Notes: generated from the letters alone by a model not told the origin. A DNA stretch of 64,000 nt from JABWAN01 sp041918175 (GCA_041918175.1 JAYRWE010000073.1:1-64000); one strand, 5' to 3'; positions 51,827-60,005 are shown, counted from the stretch's first letter. Numbers and translations: made by a program.

Positions 51827-52335
51827 TATAGCGAAACCTTCACGACTAAGGTGTTGGGAGTTCTATTTTCCGGCCCAATCAACTGATGAAGTTTTTTGAG
51901 CGTGGGCGCCGAGTTCAAAAAGTTGCCTTCGCGCACCGCCACCCATTGGCCTCGATAATTTGAAGCATTCTCAACAAGCCATTTTTTCGAGGCTTTTAAT
52001 TTGAGGTCTTGTGCGGGCCGTGTGCCGATGACTTGCGGCGACGCTATAACATAATCTATGCGTTCAATCTTTTTATCATCCGGAAAGAGCCGCCTTCCGA
52101 GTGCAGCGAGTTCTCTGGCCAAGCGCACCATCTCTAGCGACAAGCTGAGCTCGATGACGCGCCGCAATTCCTCGGCATTGCGTTCTTGCCAGTCGATTTT
52201 TTTTACCAGGTCTGCGAGTGCTCCGCGATGCTCTTTTTCAGCGGCTTCTTCACATGCCTTTAAAAGCACGTCCGGAGAAAGCTCGGGCTTGGTTTGCACG
52301 CGGACTTCTTCGCTTCTAAGCAGCATGGTTGACAT
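51826..52335 (-). CDS. DUF5678-like partner protein (module C)
   Basis: A 169-residue paralogue of the module B partner. It has EELRRVIELSLSLEMVRLAR, IASPQVIGTRPAQDLKLKAS and the DUF5678-like C-terminus NYRGQWVAVREGNFLNSAPT followed by LKKLHQLIGPENRT. GGGAG precedes ATG 52335. It is divergent from the c554-like cytochrome gene at 52378, from which only 42 bp separates it, so both promoters must overlap there. Confidence 0.7.
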   Translation of the reverse strand: MSTMLLRSEEVRVQTKPELSPDVLLKACEEAAEKEHRGALADLVKKIDWQERNAEELRRVIELSLSLEMVRLARELAALGRRLFPDDKKIERIDYVIASPQVIGTRPAQDLKLKASKKWLVENASNYRGQWVAVREGNFLNSAPTLKKLHQLIGPENRTPNTLVVKVSL

Positions 52336-52377
52336 TTTTTTCTCCCGATAAGAAGAATGTACTGAGTTGACTTTCGT

Positions 52378-53388
52378 ATGAATCTATCGAACTTTTTCCA
52401 AAAGACAAGCTGTTTTTTAGCGGTAATAATTGTGAGCGCACTGGTTTCAACGGTGCATGCGCAACACCAAACCCTCGGCCCGGGCAGTTGCGGACTCGCG
52501 CAGAACAATTGCCATGCGAAAGAGAATACGTGGTGGAAAGACGATCCGCACAAAGTCACGGTTGATGCGTTTTATGACGACCCCGCGGCTTATGAAAAAA
52601 TCGCGAAGCTCGCCGGCGTTCCTACGGACGCGATGCTCAAAGGCAATCAAACGTGCATGACGTGTCACGGCACGATTGTCTCCGGCAAAGAGAGCCGCGA
52701 AGTGGAAGACGGCGTGAGCTGCGAGAGTTGTCACGGCCCGGGCAGCGGTTATAAAGATCCACACACTGAAGGCGATCCCAAACTCGGCATGCAACGTCCG
52801 GGTTATATCAAAGGCTTGCAACTCGGCATGGTCGAGCTGAAGAACGTTGATAAACGCGGCGTGGCGTGCGTGAAGTGCCATTACATCACGGATCAAAAAC
52901 TCATTTCCGCGGGACATCCGAGCGGCGCGAATTTTAGTTATGTGTCGGGCATCAAAAAAGTCGCGAAGCATTGGCGGCGTGCGCCGGCTGATGCTGACTT
53001 AAACAAAGCGCCGTTTGAAAAAGCGATGAGCGCGAAAGGGCCGGTCGCGCAAATCGTCAAGGTCGAGCCGCCGCCGCCCGCGCCGATACCCACTGCAACG
53101 CCGACTCCCGCTCCCGTTGTGGCGGAGAGTACGCCAACAGCAACAACGAATGAAATGCCTCCGCCTGTGGCTGCACCAGTGACTACGCGGCCGCAAGCGC
53201 AACGCGCAAGCAAGCCGAAAGTGCTCGTGCAAGCGGAGCCTGAGGAAGCAACACAAATCGTCATGCCGCTCCTGTTGCCGCCGTTTCCGCAAGTGAGCGA
53301 CACGGCTTCGGTGCCGCAGCTTTTGCTTTTGCTCAAACAACGGCTCGAATTGATTTATGGCCGCGTGCGAGAGTCAAACGTGAAATGA
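52378..53388 (+). CDS. c554-like multihaem cytochrome with Pro/Thr-rich spacer
   Basis: A 336-residue exported protein: signal peptide (CFLAVIIVSALVSTVHAQ), then a haem domain with three standard sites (CMTCH, CESCH, CVKCH) and one atypical site, CGLAQNNCH (C-x6-CH), in the place of the first haem of cytochrome-c554-type tetrahaem proteins. VEDGVSCESCHGPGSGYKDP is a typical c554-family segment. After residue 220 there is a long Pro/Thr/Ala-rich linker (PTATPTPAPVVAESTPTATT) and a short Leu-rich helix (VPQLLLLLKQRLELIYGRVR). The linker may span the cell wall or extend the domain from the membrane. Confidence 0.85.
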   Translation: MNLSNFFQKTSCFLAVIIVSALVSTVHAQHQTLGPGSCGLAQNNCHAKENTWWKDDPHKVTVDAFYDDPAAYEKIAKLAGVPTDAMLKGNQTCMTCHGTIVSGKESREVEDGVSCESCHGPGSGYKDPHTEGDPKLGMQRPGYIKGLQLGMVELKNVDKRGVACVKCHYITDQKLISAGHPSGANFSYVSGIKKVAKHWRRAPADADLNKAPFEKAMSAKGPVAQIVKVEPPPPAPIPTATPTPAPVVAESTPTATTNEMPPPVAAPVTTRPQAQRASKPKVLVQAEPEEATQIVMPLLLPPFPQVSDTASVPQLLLLLKQRLELIYGRVRESNVK

Positions 53389-53423
53389 CAGGTTGAGGTA
53401 TTATGAGAAGCACTCCTTTAGGC

Positions 53424-53563
53424 TGTCATTCAGAAAGAATCTTTTTACTCGCTGACAAGAAATTTATGAGCGAAGATTTCTCTCCAGCGCTAAAAAGGAA
53501 CCCTTCTGGATGACAGATATGAGGCGTGTCGCAATTGCTTAAAAAGATTCCTTCTGAATGACA
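53424..53563. repeat. TGTCATTC elements, copy h plus an extra half
   Basis: Full copy at 53424-53515 (TGTCATTCAGAAAGAATCTT to CCCTTCTGGATGACA), followed by a second right arm at 53535-53563 (AAAGATTCCTTCTGAATGACA), suggesting an overlapping or truncated second insertion. The gap 53389-53664 otherwise contains only a small palindrome and the next gene's ribosome site. Confidence 0.85.
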
Positions 53564-53620
53564 GGTAATGAAGGAGGTGAATCGCAATCTGTTTGTACTT
53601 GGAGCACGAATAAGGCAAGA

Positions 53621-53639
53621 CGCAGACTGGAAGTCTGCG
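53621..53639. repeat. CGCAGACT palindrome
   Basis: CGCAGACT, GGA, AGTCTGCG: perfect 8-bp arms with a 3-base loop, 26 bp before the next start codon. It resembles a single REP unit. Confidence 0.7.
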
Positions 53640-53664
53640 CTACGAATAGATTAAAGGACGATGA

Positions 53665-55194
53665 ATGTACAACAATGGCAGCGCAGAGAATAAACGCGCG
53701 GAGCAGCATCAAGATCGCTGGAACGCATTTGGTCGCAGCGCGGGACTCTTAGGCCTTTCAGAAAAACTTTCGCCGCAGGAATTGCGCAAGCTCGAACTCT
53801 TCCGCGAATTTGACGAAGACTTTCTCGAAGAACTCAGCCCGGACATCGCGCTTGCGAAGTGGCGCAACAATGCGATCTTGTTTGAAGAAGGCGCTTATCT
53901 CGATCTCGCTTTCTTCATCGTCAAAGGCAGCGTGGAAGTTTATTTGAATCATGTACAGAGATCCGCCCAGCGGCAAAAACCGCAAAAGACCGAGATCGCC
54001 TTTTTGTCGAGCGTTGATTTTGATTTGCCGGCCAGCGGTGGATTGCAACTCGGCGCGGGCGAAATTCTCGGCGAGATTGGCGCAATGAATGGCTGGCCGC
54101 AATCAGTGACGGCGCGCACAGCCACGGAGTGCGTGCTCTTGCAAATTCGCGTGCCGGCGTTGCGCAAGTTGAAGCGCCGCTCCGAGGCGTTTCAAGCGCG
54201 GTTGGATAAAGTCTATCGCGAGCGCGCGTTGTTTTCGCAACTGCAAACTTCGCCGCTGCTCAAACAATGCGAGGAAAAATTTCTCACGGCGCTCGCGCAG
54301 CGCGTGGAATTGGTTTCATGCGAACCGGGCGACGTGATCGCGTACGAAGGTGAGCCGGCGGATGCGTTGTATCTTGTGCGCGCGGGCTTCATCAAACTCG
54401 CGCAGCGTCTAGGCGAAGGCGAGGTCGTGGTTTCCTATCTCTCCAAAGGTAAGACCATGGGCGAGATTGAATTGCTCATCGAAGACGTGCCCGGCTGGAC
54501 TTGCACGGCAACCTCGGTGGAGTTTTCCGATCTCGTAAAAATTTCGCGCGCCGATTTTCAAGCGCTGCTCAAGCGCTATCCACAAGCCGGAAAAACGCTC
54601 ATGGAAACCGCGGTGGCGCGCATCAAAGCGCGCGGGGCAAATAAAAAAAATCTCCGCGCTTCGGAATTTCTGGAGACCGCGTTGGAAAAAGGTTTAGTCG
54701 AAGGCAACAGCATTTTGGTGATTGATCTCGATCGCTGCACGCGCTGCGATGATTGCGTGCGCGGCTGCGCCGACGTGCACGAAGGTCGGCCGCGTTTCGT
54801 GCGCGAGGGTGACAAGTATCAAAACTTGCTCATTGCGAAGTCTTGTTATCATTGCCACGATCCCGTGTGTTTGGTCGGCTGCCCCACGGGTGCGATTCAT
54901 CGCGCGGCTGTGGGCGACGTGGTGGAAATCGTGGATGATTTGTGCATCGGCTGCAAAGCGTGCGCGAACAATTGTCCGTATGATGCCATCGTCATGCACG
55001 AAACCGGCGCGATTTGGCCGCAAGACATGCTTCCTGAAATGCTACGCGGCCGACCGCAATTGCTGGCGAGCAAGTGCGATCTTTGTTATAAAACGAATCA
55101 CGGCCCGGCGTGCGTTTCAAATTGTCCGCACGGTTGCGCCGTGCGCGTCGGAAATCTGGATGAGTTTCAAAAACTCTTGCGTAAGGCCGGTTGA
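53665..55194 (+). CDS. Dual cyclic-nucleotide-binding-like domain protein with four [4Fe-4S] motifs
   Basis: A 509-residue cytoplasmic fusion. Two CRP-type sensory domains come first, at about 30-175 (ILFEEGAYLDLAFFIVKGSV, GEILGEIGAMNGWPQSVTAR) and 200-335 (GDVIAYEGEPADALYLVRAG, GKTMGEIELLIEDVPGWTCT). Neither has a DNA-binding helix-turn-helix. The C-terminal 155 residues form a four-cluster ferredoxin of the HybA/NrfC kind: CTRCDDCVRGCAD, CYHCHDPVCLVGCPTG, CIGCKACANNCPYDA and CDLCYKTNHGPACVSNCPHG. This would make an electron carrier whose docking or activity is set by a ligand. AAAGGA precedes the start. Confidence 0.9.
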   Translation: MYNNGSAENKRAEQHQDRWNAFGRSAGLLGLSEKLSPQELRKLELFREFDEDFLEELSPDIALAKWRNNAILFEEGAYLDLAFFIVKGSVEVYLNHVQRSAQRQKPQKTEIAFLSSVDFDLPASGGLQLGAGEILGEIGAMNGWPQSVTARTATECVLLQIRVPALRKLKRRSEAFQARLDKVYRERALFSQLQTSPLLKQCEEKFLTALAQRVELVSCEPGDVIAYEGEPADALYLVRAGFIKLAQRLGEGEVVVSYLSKGKTMGEIELLIEDVPGWTCTATSVEFSDLVKISRADFQALLKRYPQAGKTLMETAVARIKARGANKKNLRASEFLETALEKGLVEGNSILVIDLDRCTRCDDCVRGCADVHEGRPRFVREGDKYQNLLIAKSCYHCHDPVCLVGCPTGAIHRAAVGDVVEIVDDLCIGCKACANNCPYDAIVMHETGAIWPQDMLPEMLRGRPQLLASKCDLCYKTNHGPACVSNCPHGCAVRVGNLDEFQKLLRKAG

Positions 55195-55471
55195 ACAGTG
55201 ATACGATTTTGCAAGTCGGCGGAACAGGTTTGTAAGCCTTAAAAATTTTTTAGTACGGAAGTGCTGACATTTGGAGCGGCATGCGGCAGTTGTCACGCCT
55301 TGCGAGCACGTGTTTGCCGTTTCGCCCTAACAACTTTACGTGTGGTTATGATAAAAGCCTCGGTTTGAGCCTTTGGCAATGCGTTTGCCAGTCATGCTGG
55401 GTATTCCATTTTATTCAATGCCGCTGCACATGAATTAAGTACATTGAAGCAGGCGCTCACATCTGTTGCAT
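55195..55471 (+). other. Intergenic stretch before the outer-membrane/kinase pair
   Basis: About 277 bases with no gene or repeat that I can identify. TTTTTTAG near 55248 could be a transcript end for the preceding Fe-S gene, but no paired stem is clear. Confidence 0.3.
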
Positions 55472-56488
55472 ATGAATCCTAGAACTCGATTGGTTTGGTT
55501 GGCTGCGCTCTTGCTGTTCGCGTTGCCGCTGATGGTTTTTTCTCAAACGACGATTAAAGTGCTGCGTTTCGACAAAAGCACGGGCGTGATTGATCACGGC
55601 AAAGACGCAGACATTCAAGTCGGCGATATCTTTGAAGTGAATCGTTACTCCGGCGAGTTTGTGTATTGGGTCGGCCGGGTCGAAGTCTATCTCGTGCGTC
55701 CGAAGATCGCCGGCATCAAGTTGCTCGCCAAAGCGGATAATGCCATGATTCAAGCGGGCGATGTTTTGGAAGTGCAACACAATGACTCTGATCCATTGCA
55801 AGACAAGCTCGGCGTTGCAGCCGCGAACAATGCGGAAATGATTTTGTCTCCCCCGCGTGCGCCAATCGTGAATAATAAAAAGCCGGCTTTGAAAAATGCA
55901 ACGCTGCAACAAGGCAAACCACTCTGGGTGAATTTTGCCACGGGCGGAATTTACGCTTATCCGGGAGCGTCGCGCTCAATGGGCATGGACATTTCGTTGG
56001 AAATCACGAACAGCTCCAATCGTGTGATCGCTGCCATCGACATGTCGCGCGCTTATGCCAGCGGCTTCGCGCTGCAAGCCGGGTTGACTTTGCCGCTGTC
56101 GCATAAAATTGCCGTGGATTTGAATTATGCCTATTTGCCGTTGCGGGTGCGCAACTCTACTGAGGCGCAATTGCTGCGCTATGGTTTGAAAGCAACCGCT
56201 TCGCTGGCGCAAATCAGCGGCAGCGTGAACTATCGCTTCGCGCAAAATTGGCAAGCGGGCTTGGGCACGGGACTTTATCTGCCGCAAGTCAAAGTCGAAG
56301 GCAATCGCGCCAGCGCTGCGCTTTCCGAAAGGCAATGGGGTTGGTTGACGTCGCTTTCGCATTTGTTGCCGTTAAGCGAAAAACTCATGTTGAAATCCAC
56401 TTTGGCATACAATGTCTTTCTTGATAACGGACCGGCGATTCATTTCTTCGCGCTGCAAACCGGATTGAGTTTCGCTTTTGGAAGATGA
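55472..56488 (+). CDS. Predicted outer-membrane protein
   Basis: A 338-residue exported protein: signal peptide (WLAALLLFALPLMVFSQ), an N-terminal all-beta region (VGDIFEVNRYSGEFVYWVGR, VLEVQHNDSDPL) resembling small periplasmic beta-barrel domains, then a predicted eight-strand or so outer-membrane barrel (FALQAGLTLPLSHKIAVDLN, ISGSVNYRFAQNWQAGLGTG) ending in FALQTGLSFAFGR. Family not identified. Its stop overlaps the next start (ATGA), so it is translationally coupled to the Ser/Thr kinase-FGE gene, implying a shared task. Confidence 0.7.
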   Translation: MNPRTRLVWLAALLLFALPLMVFSQTTIKVLRFDKSTGVIDHGKDADIQVGDIFEVNRYSGEFVYWVGRVEVYLVRPKIAGIKLLAKADNAMIQAGDVLEVQHNDSDPLQDKLGVAAANNAEMILSPPRAPIVNNKKPALKNATLQQGKPLWVNFATGGIYAYPGASRSMGMDISLEITNSSNRVIAAIDMSRAYASGFALQAGLTLPLSHKIAVDLNYAYLPLRVRNSTEAQLLRYGLKATASLAQISGSVNYRFAQNWQAGLGTGLYLPQVKVEGNRASAALSERQWGWLTSLSHLLPLSEKLMLKSTLAYNVFLDNGPAIHFFALQTGLSFAFGR

Positions 56489-58914
56489 TGAAGACGACGA
56501 TTAAAACTTGCACCCAATGCTCTGCCGTCTACGACGCCGCCTCGCCGCACATGTGCTCAACGCCGCGCGCGAAAGGAAGATTTGAAACGGCATCCTTGCC
56601 GAAGATCGGCATGGTGATCGATAAAAAATATCGTTTGATCAGCAAGCTGGGCGAAGGCGGCATGGGCAGCGTGTTTCGCGCGCGGCGCATGTTCATCAAT
56701 GATTTTGTCGCGCTCAAATTCATGCGACCCGAAGTGGTGGCGAGCGAAGATTTGCGCCAGCGTTTTTATCATGAAGCGCAAGTGTTGGCGCGCATCAAAC
56801 ATCCCAACGTCGTCGCGGTTTATGATTTCGGCGAGAGCGTAGAAGGCTTGCCCTATCTCGTGATGGAGTTTCTTGCGGGGCAATCACTCGGCGAATTGCT
56901 GCAGAAGAACGGCCCGCTGGAATTGGAGCAAGTGTTGGACGTGGGCATTCAAGTGTGTGAAGCGCTCACGTGCATGTTGGAGCACAACGTCATTCACCGC
57001 GATCTCAAGCCGGATAACATCATGCTCGTTCGCGCCGGGCGTGAAGGCTGGGCCGTGAAGATCGTTGATTTCGGCGTGGCCAAAACTTTGGAATCCGATC
57101 AACAATTAACGCGCGTGCAATCGCGCATCGGCTCGCCGGCCTATTCTTCGCCGGAGCAATACTTGGGGCAATACGTCGATCATCGCACGGACTTGTACGG
57201 CCTCGGCGTGATGTTTTATGAATTGCTCACCGGCCACGTGCCGTTCGAAGCGCTCACGCAAAACGATTTGCTCGCGGCCATCGTGCATAAAATGCCGCCG
57301 CGGTTGGATGAAAAAATCGACGGTCTCACCAGCTTGATGGCGGATCTGGTGCAATGGCTGCTGGCGAAAGATCCGAACGATCGCCCGCGCGACGCAACGG
57401 AGGTGCGGCACTGTTTGCAAACGCTGCGCGACGGCAAGAAGACGTTGATGCTGTATGAAGACCAACGCCGCGCCCAGCCCGCGCGTGAAGCGTCCGGGTT
57501 GAAAAGCAATCAAGCAGTACGAACACCGAGTCAGCGCAAAAGCGAACCGGCGGTGCGCGCGAAAAGCAATGGCAACAAGCCCGTTGTTAAAAAATCCTCC
57601 GACTCGCCGGTGTTTCGTCCGCGCTCGATTCGGCGGCGCCTCAAACGCAAGCTGAAACGTTGGGCGAAACCGATTCTGATTTCTTCCACGTTGGCGGCGC
57701 CGGCTTTGGTCATTTGGTGGATCATGGCAGGTCGGCCCGCTTTGCAAAATCGTTGGCCGATTGCGCCGCTCACGCAATGGGTAAATCGTGAAGTGAAACA
57801 ATCCGCGCAAGCGGTGCCGCGGCCGCGCGTGCCCGCGCAACCTACGCGCATTGATTCCGCGAGCAATTTGGCTGCAAGCGCGCAAGCTGCAAACGGCAAT
57901 GGTATTCCAGCCACTGCAGATTCTGTTAAGCAAAAGAACTTGCTTGCGTCAGCAGCGGGCGAGCGCAGTGGCAGCGCGCTGCCGGCCATTAAAACGGAAA
58001 CGCCGCGCGAAACCGTGAAGCCGGTGGTGCGTCCCGCGGCGCTCAAACGCAACGCAATGAATGCGAAGCAATTGCCGCCGGATATGATTTTCATCAAAGA
58101 CACGACTTATCAACGCGGCGATATTTTTGGTGACGGCGCGCCAAACGAAAAACCCGTGCACACCGTGCGCATCAAAGGTTTTTATATCAGCGCGCATGAA
58201 GTGACGAACGAAGAGTATCTCACGTTTGTCGAAGCCACGAAGGGCAACTTGCCGGAGTGGATGGATTCCGCGAGCAAGTATTACTACCTCGGCGGCACGG
58301 ATAGTTTTTATAAAAAAATTGGGACCGCGCTGTATGATCCGAAACATCCGGTGATCGGCGTGTCGTGGACCGATGCAATGAAGTATTGTGAATGGCTTTC
58401 GTCGAAAGGGCCGCGGCGCTATCGTTTGCCCACCGAGGCCGAATGGGAATTGGCCGCGCGCGGCGGCAACATGCGCAACAAATTCAGTTGGGGTGAAGGC
58501 GCGCCGCAACGCAACCACGGCGGCAATGTTGCGGATGAAGCTTTGAAGCAAGTCTTGCCCAATCTGTCGATGATTTGGCGCGCGTTTAACGATGCGCACA
58601 TTTACACTGCGCCTGTGGGCGCGTTCGGCACGAATGCGTTCGGGCTATATGATATGACGGGCAACGTGTGGGAGTGGTGTCTCGATTGGTATGCGGCCGA
58701 CGCGTATCAAAAGCGCGAGAGCGTGAACCCACAAGGCCCGGCGAACGGCACGGAGAAAGCGATTCGCGGCGGTTCATGGAGCGACACGCCCGACAAGCTG
58801 CGCGTGACCTATCGTCGCGGCGTGCCGCTCACGTTTCGCAGCAACAATCTCGGGTTTCGCGTCGTCGCCGAAGCGCCAGCGGCTTTGGTGAATAACAATG
58901 TGCCGCGCAAGTAA
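56485..58914 (+). CDS. Transmembrane Ser/Thr protein kinase with extracytoplasmic FGE/sulfatase-modifying domain
   Basis: An 809-residue bacterial Hanks-type kinase. A short Cys-containing N-terminal motif (CTQCSAVYDAASPHMC) precedes the kinase domain (about 45-310): glycine loop ISKLGEGGMGSVFRA, catalytic loop NVIHRDLKPDNIMLV, DFG in KIVDFGVAK, and activation segment GSPAYSSPEQYL. A basic linker and one membrane helix (PILISSTLAAPALVIWWIMA) follow at about 395-415. Outside is an FGE/SUMF1-like domain (530-805): EVTNEEYLTFVEATKGN, YRLPTEAEWELAARGGNMRN, GNVWEWCLDWYAADAY, IRGGSWSDTPDKLRVTYRRG and NNLGFRVVAEAP. The FGE-like domain may act as a sensor rather than an enzyme. It probably phosphorylates FHA targets in this cluster. 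Confidence 0.92.
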   Translation: MMKTTIKTCTQCSAVYDAASPHMCSTPRAKGRFETASLPKIGMVIDKKYRLISKLGEGGMGSVFRARRMFINDFVALKFMRPEVVASEDLRQRFYHEAQVLARIKHPNVVAVYDFGESVEGLPYLVMEFLAGQSLGELLQKNGPLELEQVLDVGIQVCEALTCMLEHNVIHRDLKPDNIMLVRAGREGWAVKIVDFGVAKTLESDQQLTRVQSRIGSPAYSSPEQYLGQYVDHRTDLYGLGVMFYELLTGHVPFEALTQNDLLAAIVHKMPPRLDEKIDGLTSLMADLVQWLLAKDPNDRPRDATEVRHCLQTLRDGKKTLMLYEDQRRAQPAREASGLKSNQAVRTPSQRKSEPAVRAKSNGNKPVVKKSSDSPVFRPRSIRRRLKRKLKRWAKPILISSTLAAPALVIWWIMAGRPALQNRWPIAPLTQWVNREVKQSAQAVPRPRVPAQPTRIDSASNLAASAQAANGNGIPATADSVKQKNLLASAAGERSGSALPAIKTETPRETVKPVVRPAALKRNAMNAKQLPPDMIFIKDTTYQRGDIFGDGAPNEKPVHTVRIKGFYISAHEVTNEEYLTFVEATKGNLPEWMDSASKYYYLGGTDSFYKKIGTALYDPKHPVIGVSWTDAMKYCEWLSSKGPRRYRLPTEAEWELAARGGNMRNKFSWGEGAPQRNHGGNVADEALKQVLPNLSMIWRAFNDAHIYTAPVGAFGTNAFGLYDMTGNVWEWCLDWYAADAYQKRESVNPQGPANGTEKAIRGGSWSDTPDKLRVTYRRGVPLTFRSNNLGFRVVAEAPAALVNNNVPRK

Positions 58915-58947
58915 TCCTTCGTAAAAACCTCCCTTGCGTTTTCGCTT

Positions 58948-58977
58948 AACCACGGCTTGACCGTGGTTTTGTTTTTT
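58948..58977 (+). terminator. Intrinsic terminator after the kinase gene
   Basis: AACCACGG (58948-58955), loop CTTGA, CCGTGGTT (58961-58968), then TTGTTTTTTT. It closes the outer-membrane protein/kinase operon. Confidence 0.88.
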
Positions 58978-59284
58978 TACCCTGTTCTGGCTTCTCCGCG
59001 AAAACGTACTCACCTCAACTCTCTTCCAAGTTTTTTATCAAAAAAAGTCGAGAGTATCTGCAGCAGTCTGTGCCTATTAACACAGAACCGCAAACTCGTA
59101 CGAGTAAATAAAAGCGATTCGAAAAAACATTTTTCCTGCTGTCCTCGTTTTTGCAAAGGCATTGCTCAGGTTTCATTCCTACGCCGCCAGGGAATACCTC
59201 GTTGCGTGCTTGCCAAGAGACGAATTAAGCGGGAGTCTGCTTTTTATCTTTTTACTCACACGTGCGTGGAGATCACCCACATAA
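58978..59284 (+). other. Intergenic stretch before a DUF1360 gene
   Basis: About 300 bases, AT-rich, with no gene or repeat recognised. The sequence around 59060-59110 has no clear promoter pair. It should hold the promoter of the 59285-62084 group. Confidence 0.3.
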
Positions 59285-59677
59285 ATGAGCCTCGCATTCA
59301 AATTTTTTCTCGCGGCCCTTGCCACGTGGCGCGTCACGCACCTCTTGGCGCAAGAGGACGGGCCGATGGATTTGATTGCACGTTTCCGGGCGCGCTTAGG
59401 AACGAGCGTGCTCGGAAAGTTGTTGGATTGCTTTTATTGCCTCAGCTTATGGACTGCCGCGCCGTTTGCGCTGCTGGTAACCGATCAACGTGGAGATCGG
59501 CTGCTCGCATGGTTGGCGCTCTCCGGTGCGGCGTGTTTGTTGGAAAGAATTACGGAGAAGCCGGCCCTCATCACGCCGTTGCCTCAAATCCACGAAGGAG
59601 AAAATAATCATGTCGTGTTGCGGCCAGAAACGCGAGCAGATTCGGAGCCCTCAGCGCACAACGAATCCGCAAGCTAA
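59285..59677 (+). CDS. DUF1360 family membrane protein
   Basis: A 130-residue protein. The N-terminal hydrophobic segment FKFFLAALATWRVTHLLAQE and the following GPMDLIARFRARLGTSVLGK match DUF1360, small membrane-associated proteins of unknown role. FYCLSLWTAAPFALLVT is a second hydrophobic segment with a Cys (CFYC). The C-terminus is polar and overlaps the next gene by 68 bases. No function can be inferred. Confidence 0.8.
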   Translation: MSLAFKFFLAALATWRVTHLLAQEDGPMDLIARFRARLGTSVLGKLLDCFYCLSLWTAAPFALLVTDQRGDRLLAWLALSGAACLLERITEKPALITPLPQIHEGENNHVVLRPETRADSEPSAHNESAS

Positions 59678-59927
59678 TCAACCAACGATTATATCTGCGC
59701 AAACCTCCGCGCGCATAACGACGCCGGCGCCAGCCAATTCCTCCGAGCCTCACAGCAGCGTGAGGCTGCGCTATCTGTCCAGCGCTGCAATTCGCGTAAC
59801 CGGCGGTGCCACCGGGCGAGCGTATCAATTTTCAAGCAAGCAACCGTTGCAAAACGTGGATGCGCGCGACGCCGAACTGCTGTTGCGCACGCGCTTCTTT
59901 CGCCGTGAACAGCAACAATCATTGTAA
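59610..59927 (+). CDS. Small Cys-rich-start protein (MSCCG type)
   Basis: A 105-residue protein starting MSCCGQKREQIRS. It has a Ser/Thr/Pro linker and a conserved-looking C-terminal domain (VRLRYLSSAAIRVTGGATGR, QFSSKQPLQNVDARDAELLL). The VTGGATG motif followed by a hydrophobic strand suggests a small beta domain. AAGGAG ends nine bases before ATG, so the start is well supported, although it overlaps the DUF1360 gene. Family unknown. Confidence 0.65.
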   Translation: MSCCGQKREQIRSPQRTTNPQANQPTIISAQTSARITTPAPANSSEPHSSVRLRYLSSAAIRVTGGATGRAYQFSSKQPLQNVDARDAELLLRTRFFRREQQQSL

Positions 59928-60005
59928 CGCTGCAACCTTTTTCGATCTTGCTATTCAAGGTGAATAGTCAGGATGAATTTTCACAATACTATCAGGAGAA
60001 CCGTT

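Noticed and set aside
58978..59284. Possible cyclic-di-GMP riboswitch before the DUF1360 gene
   Set aside because: A few bases looked similar (GCAAAGGCATTGCTCAGG), but the conserved paired core could not be built.
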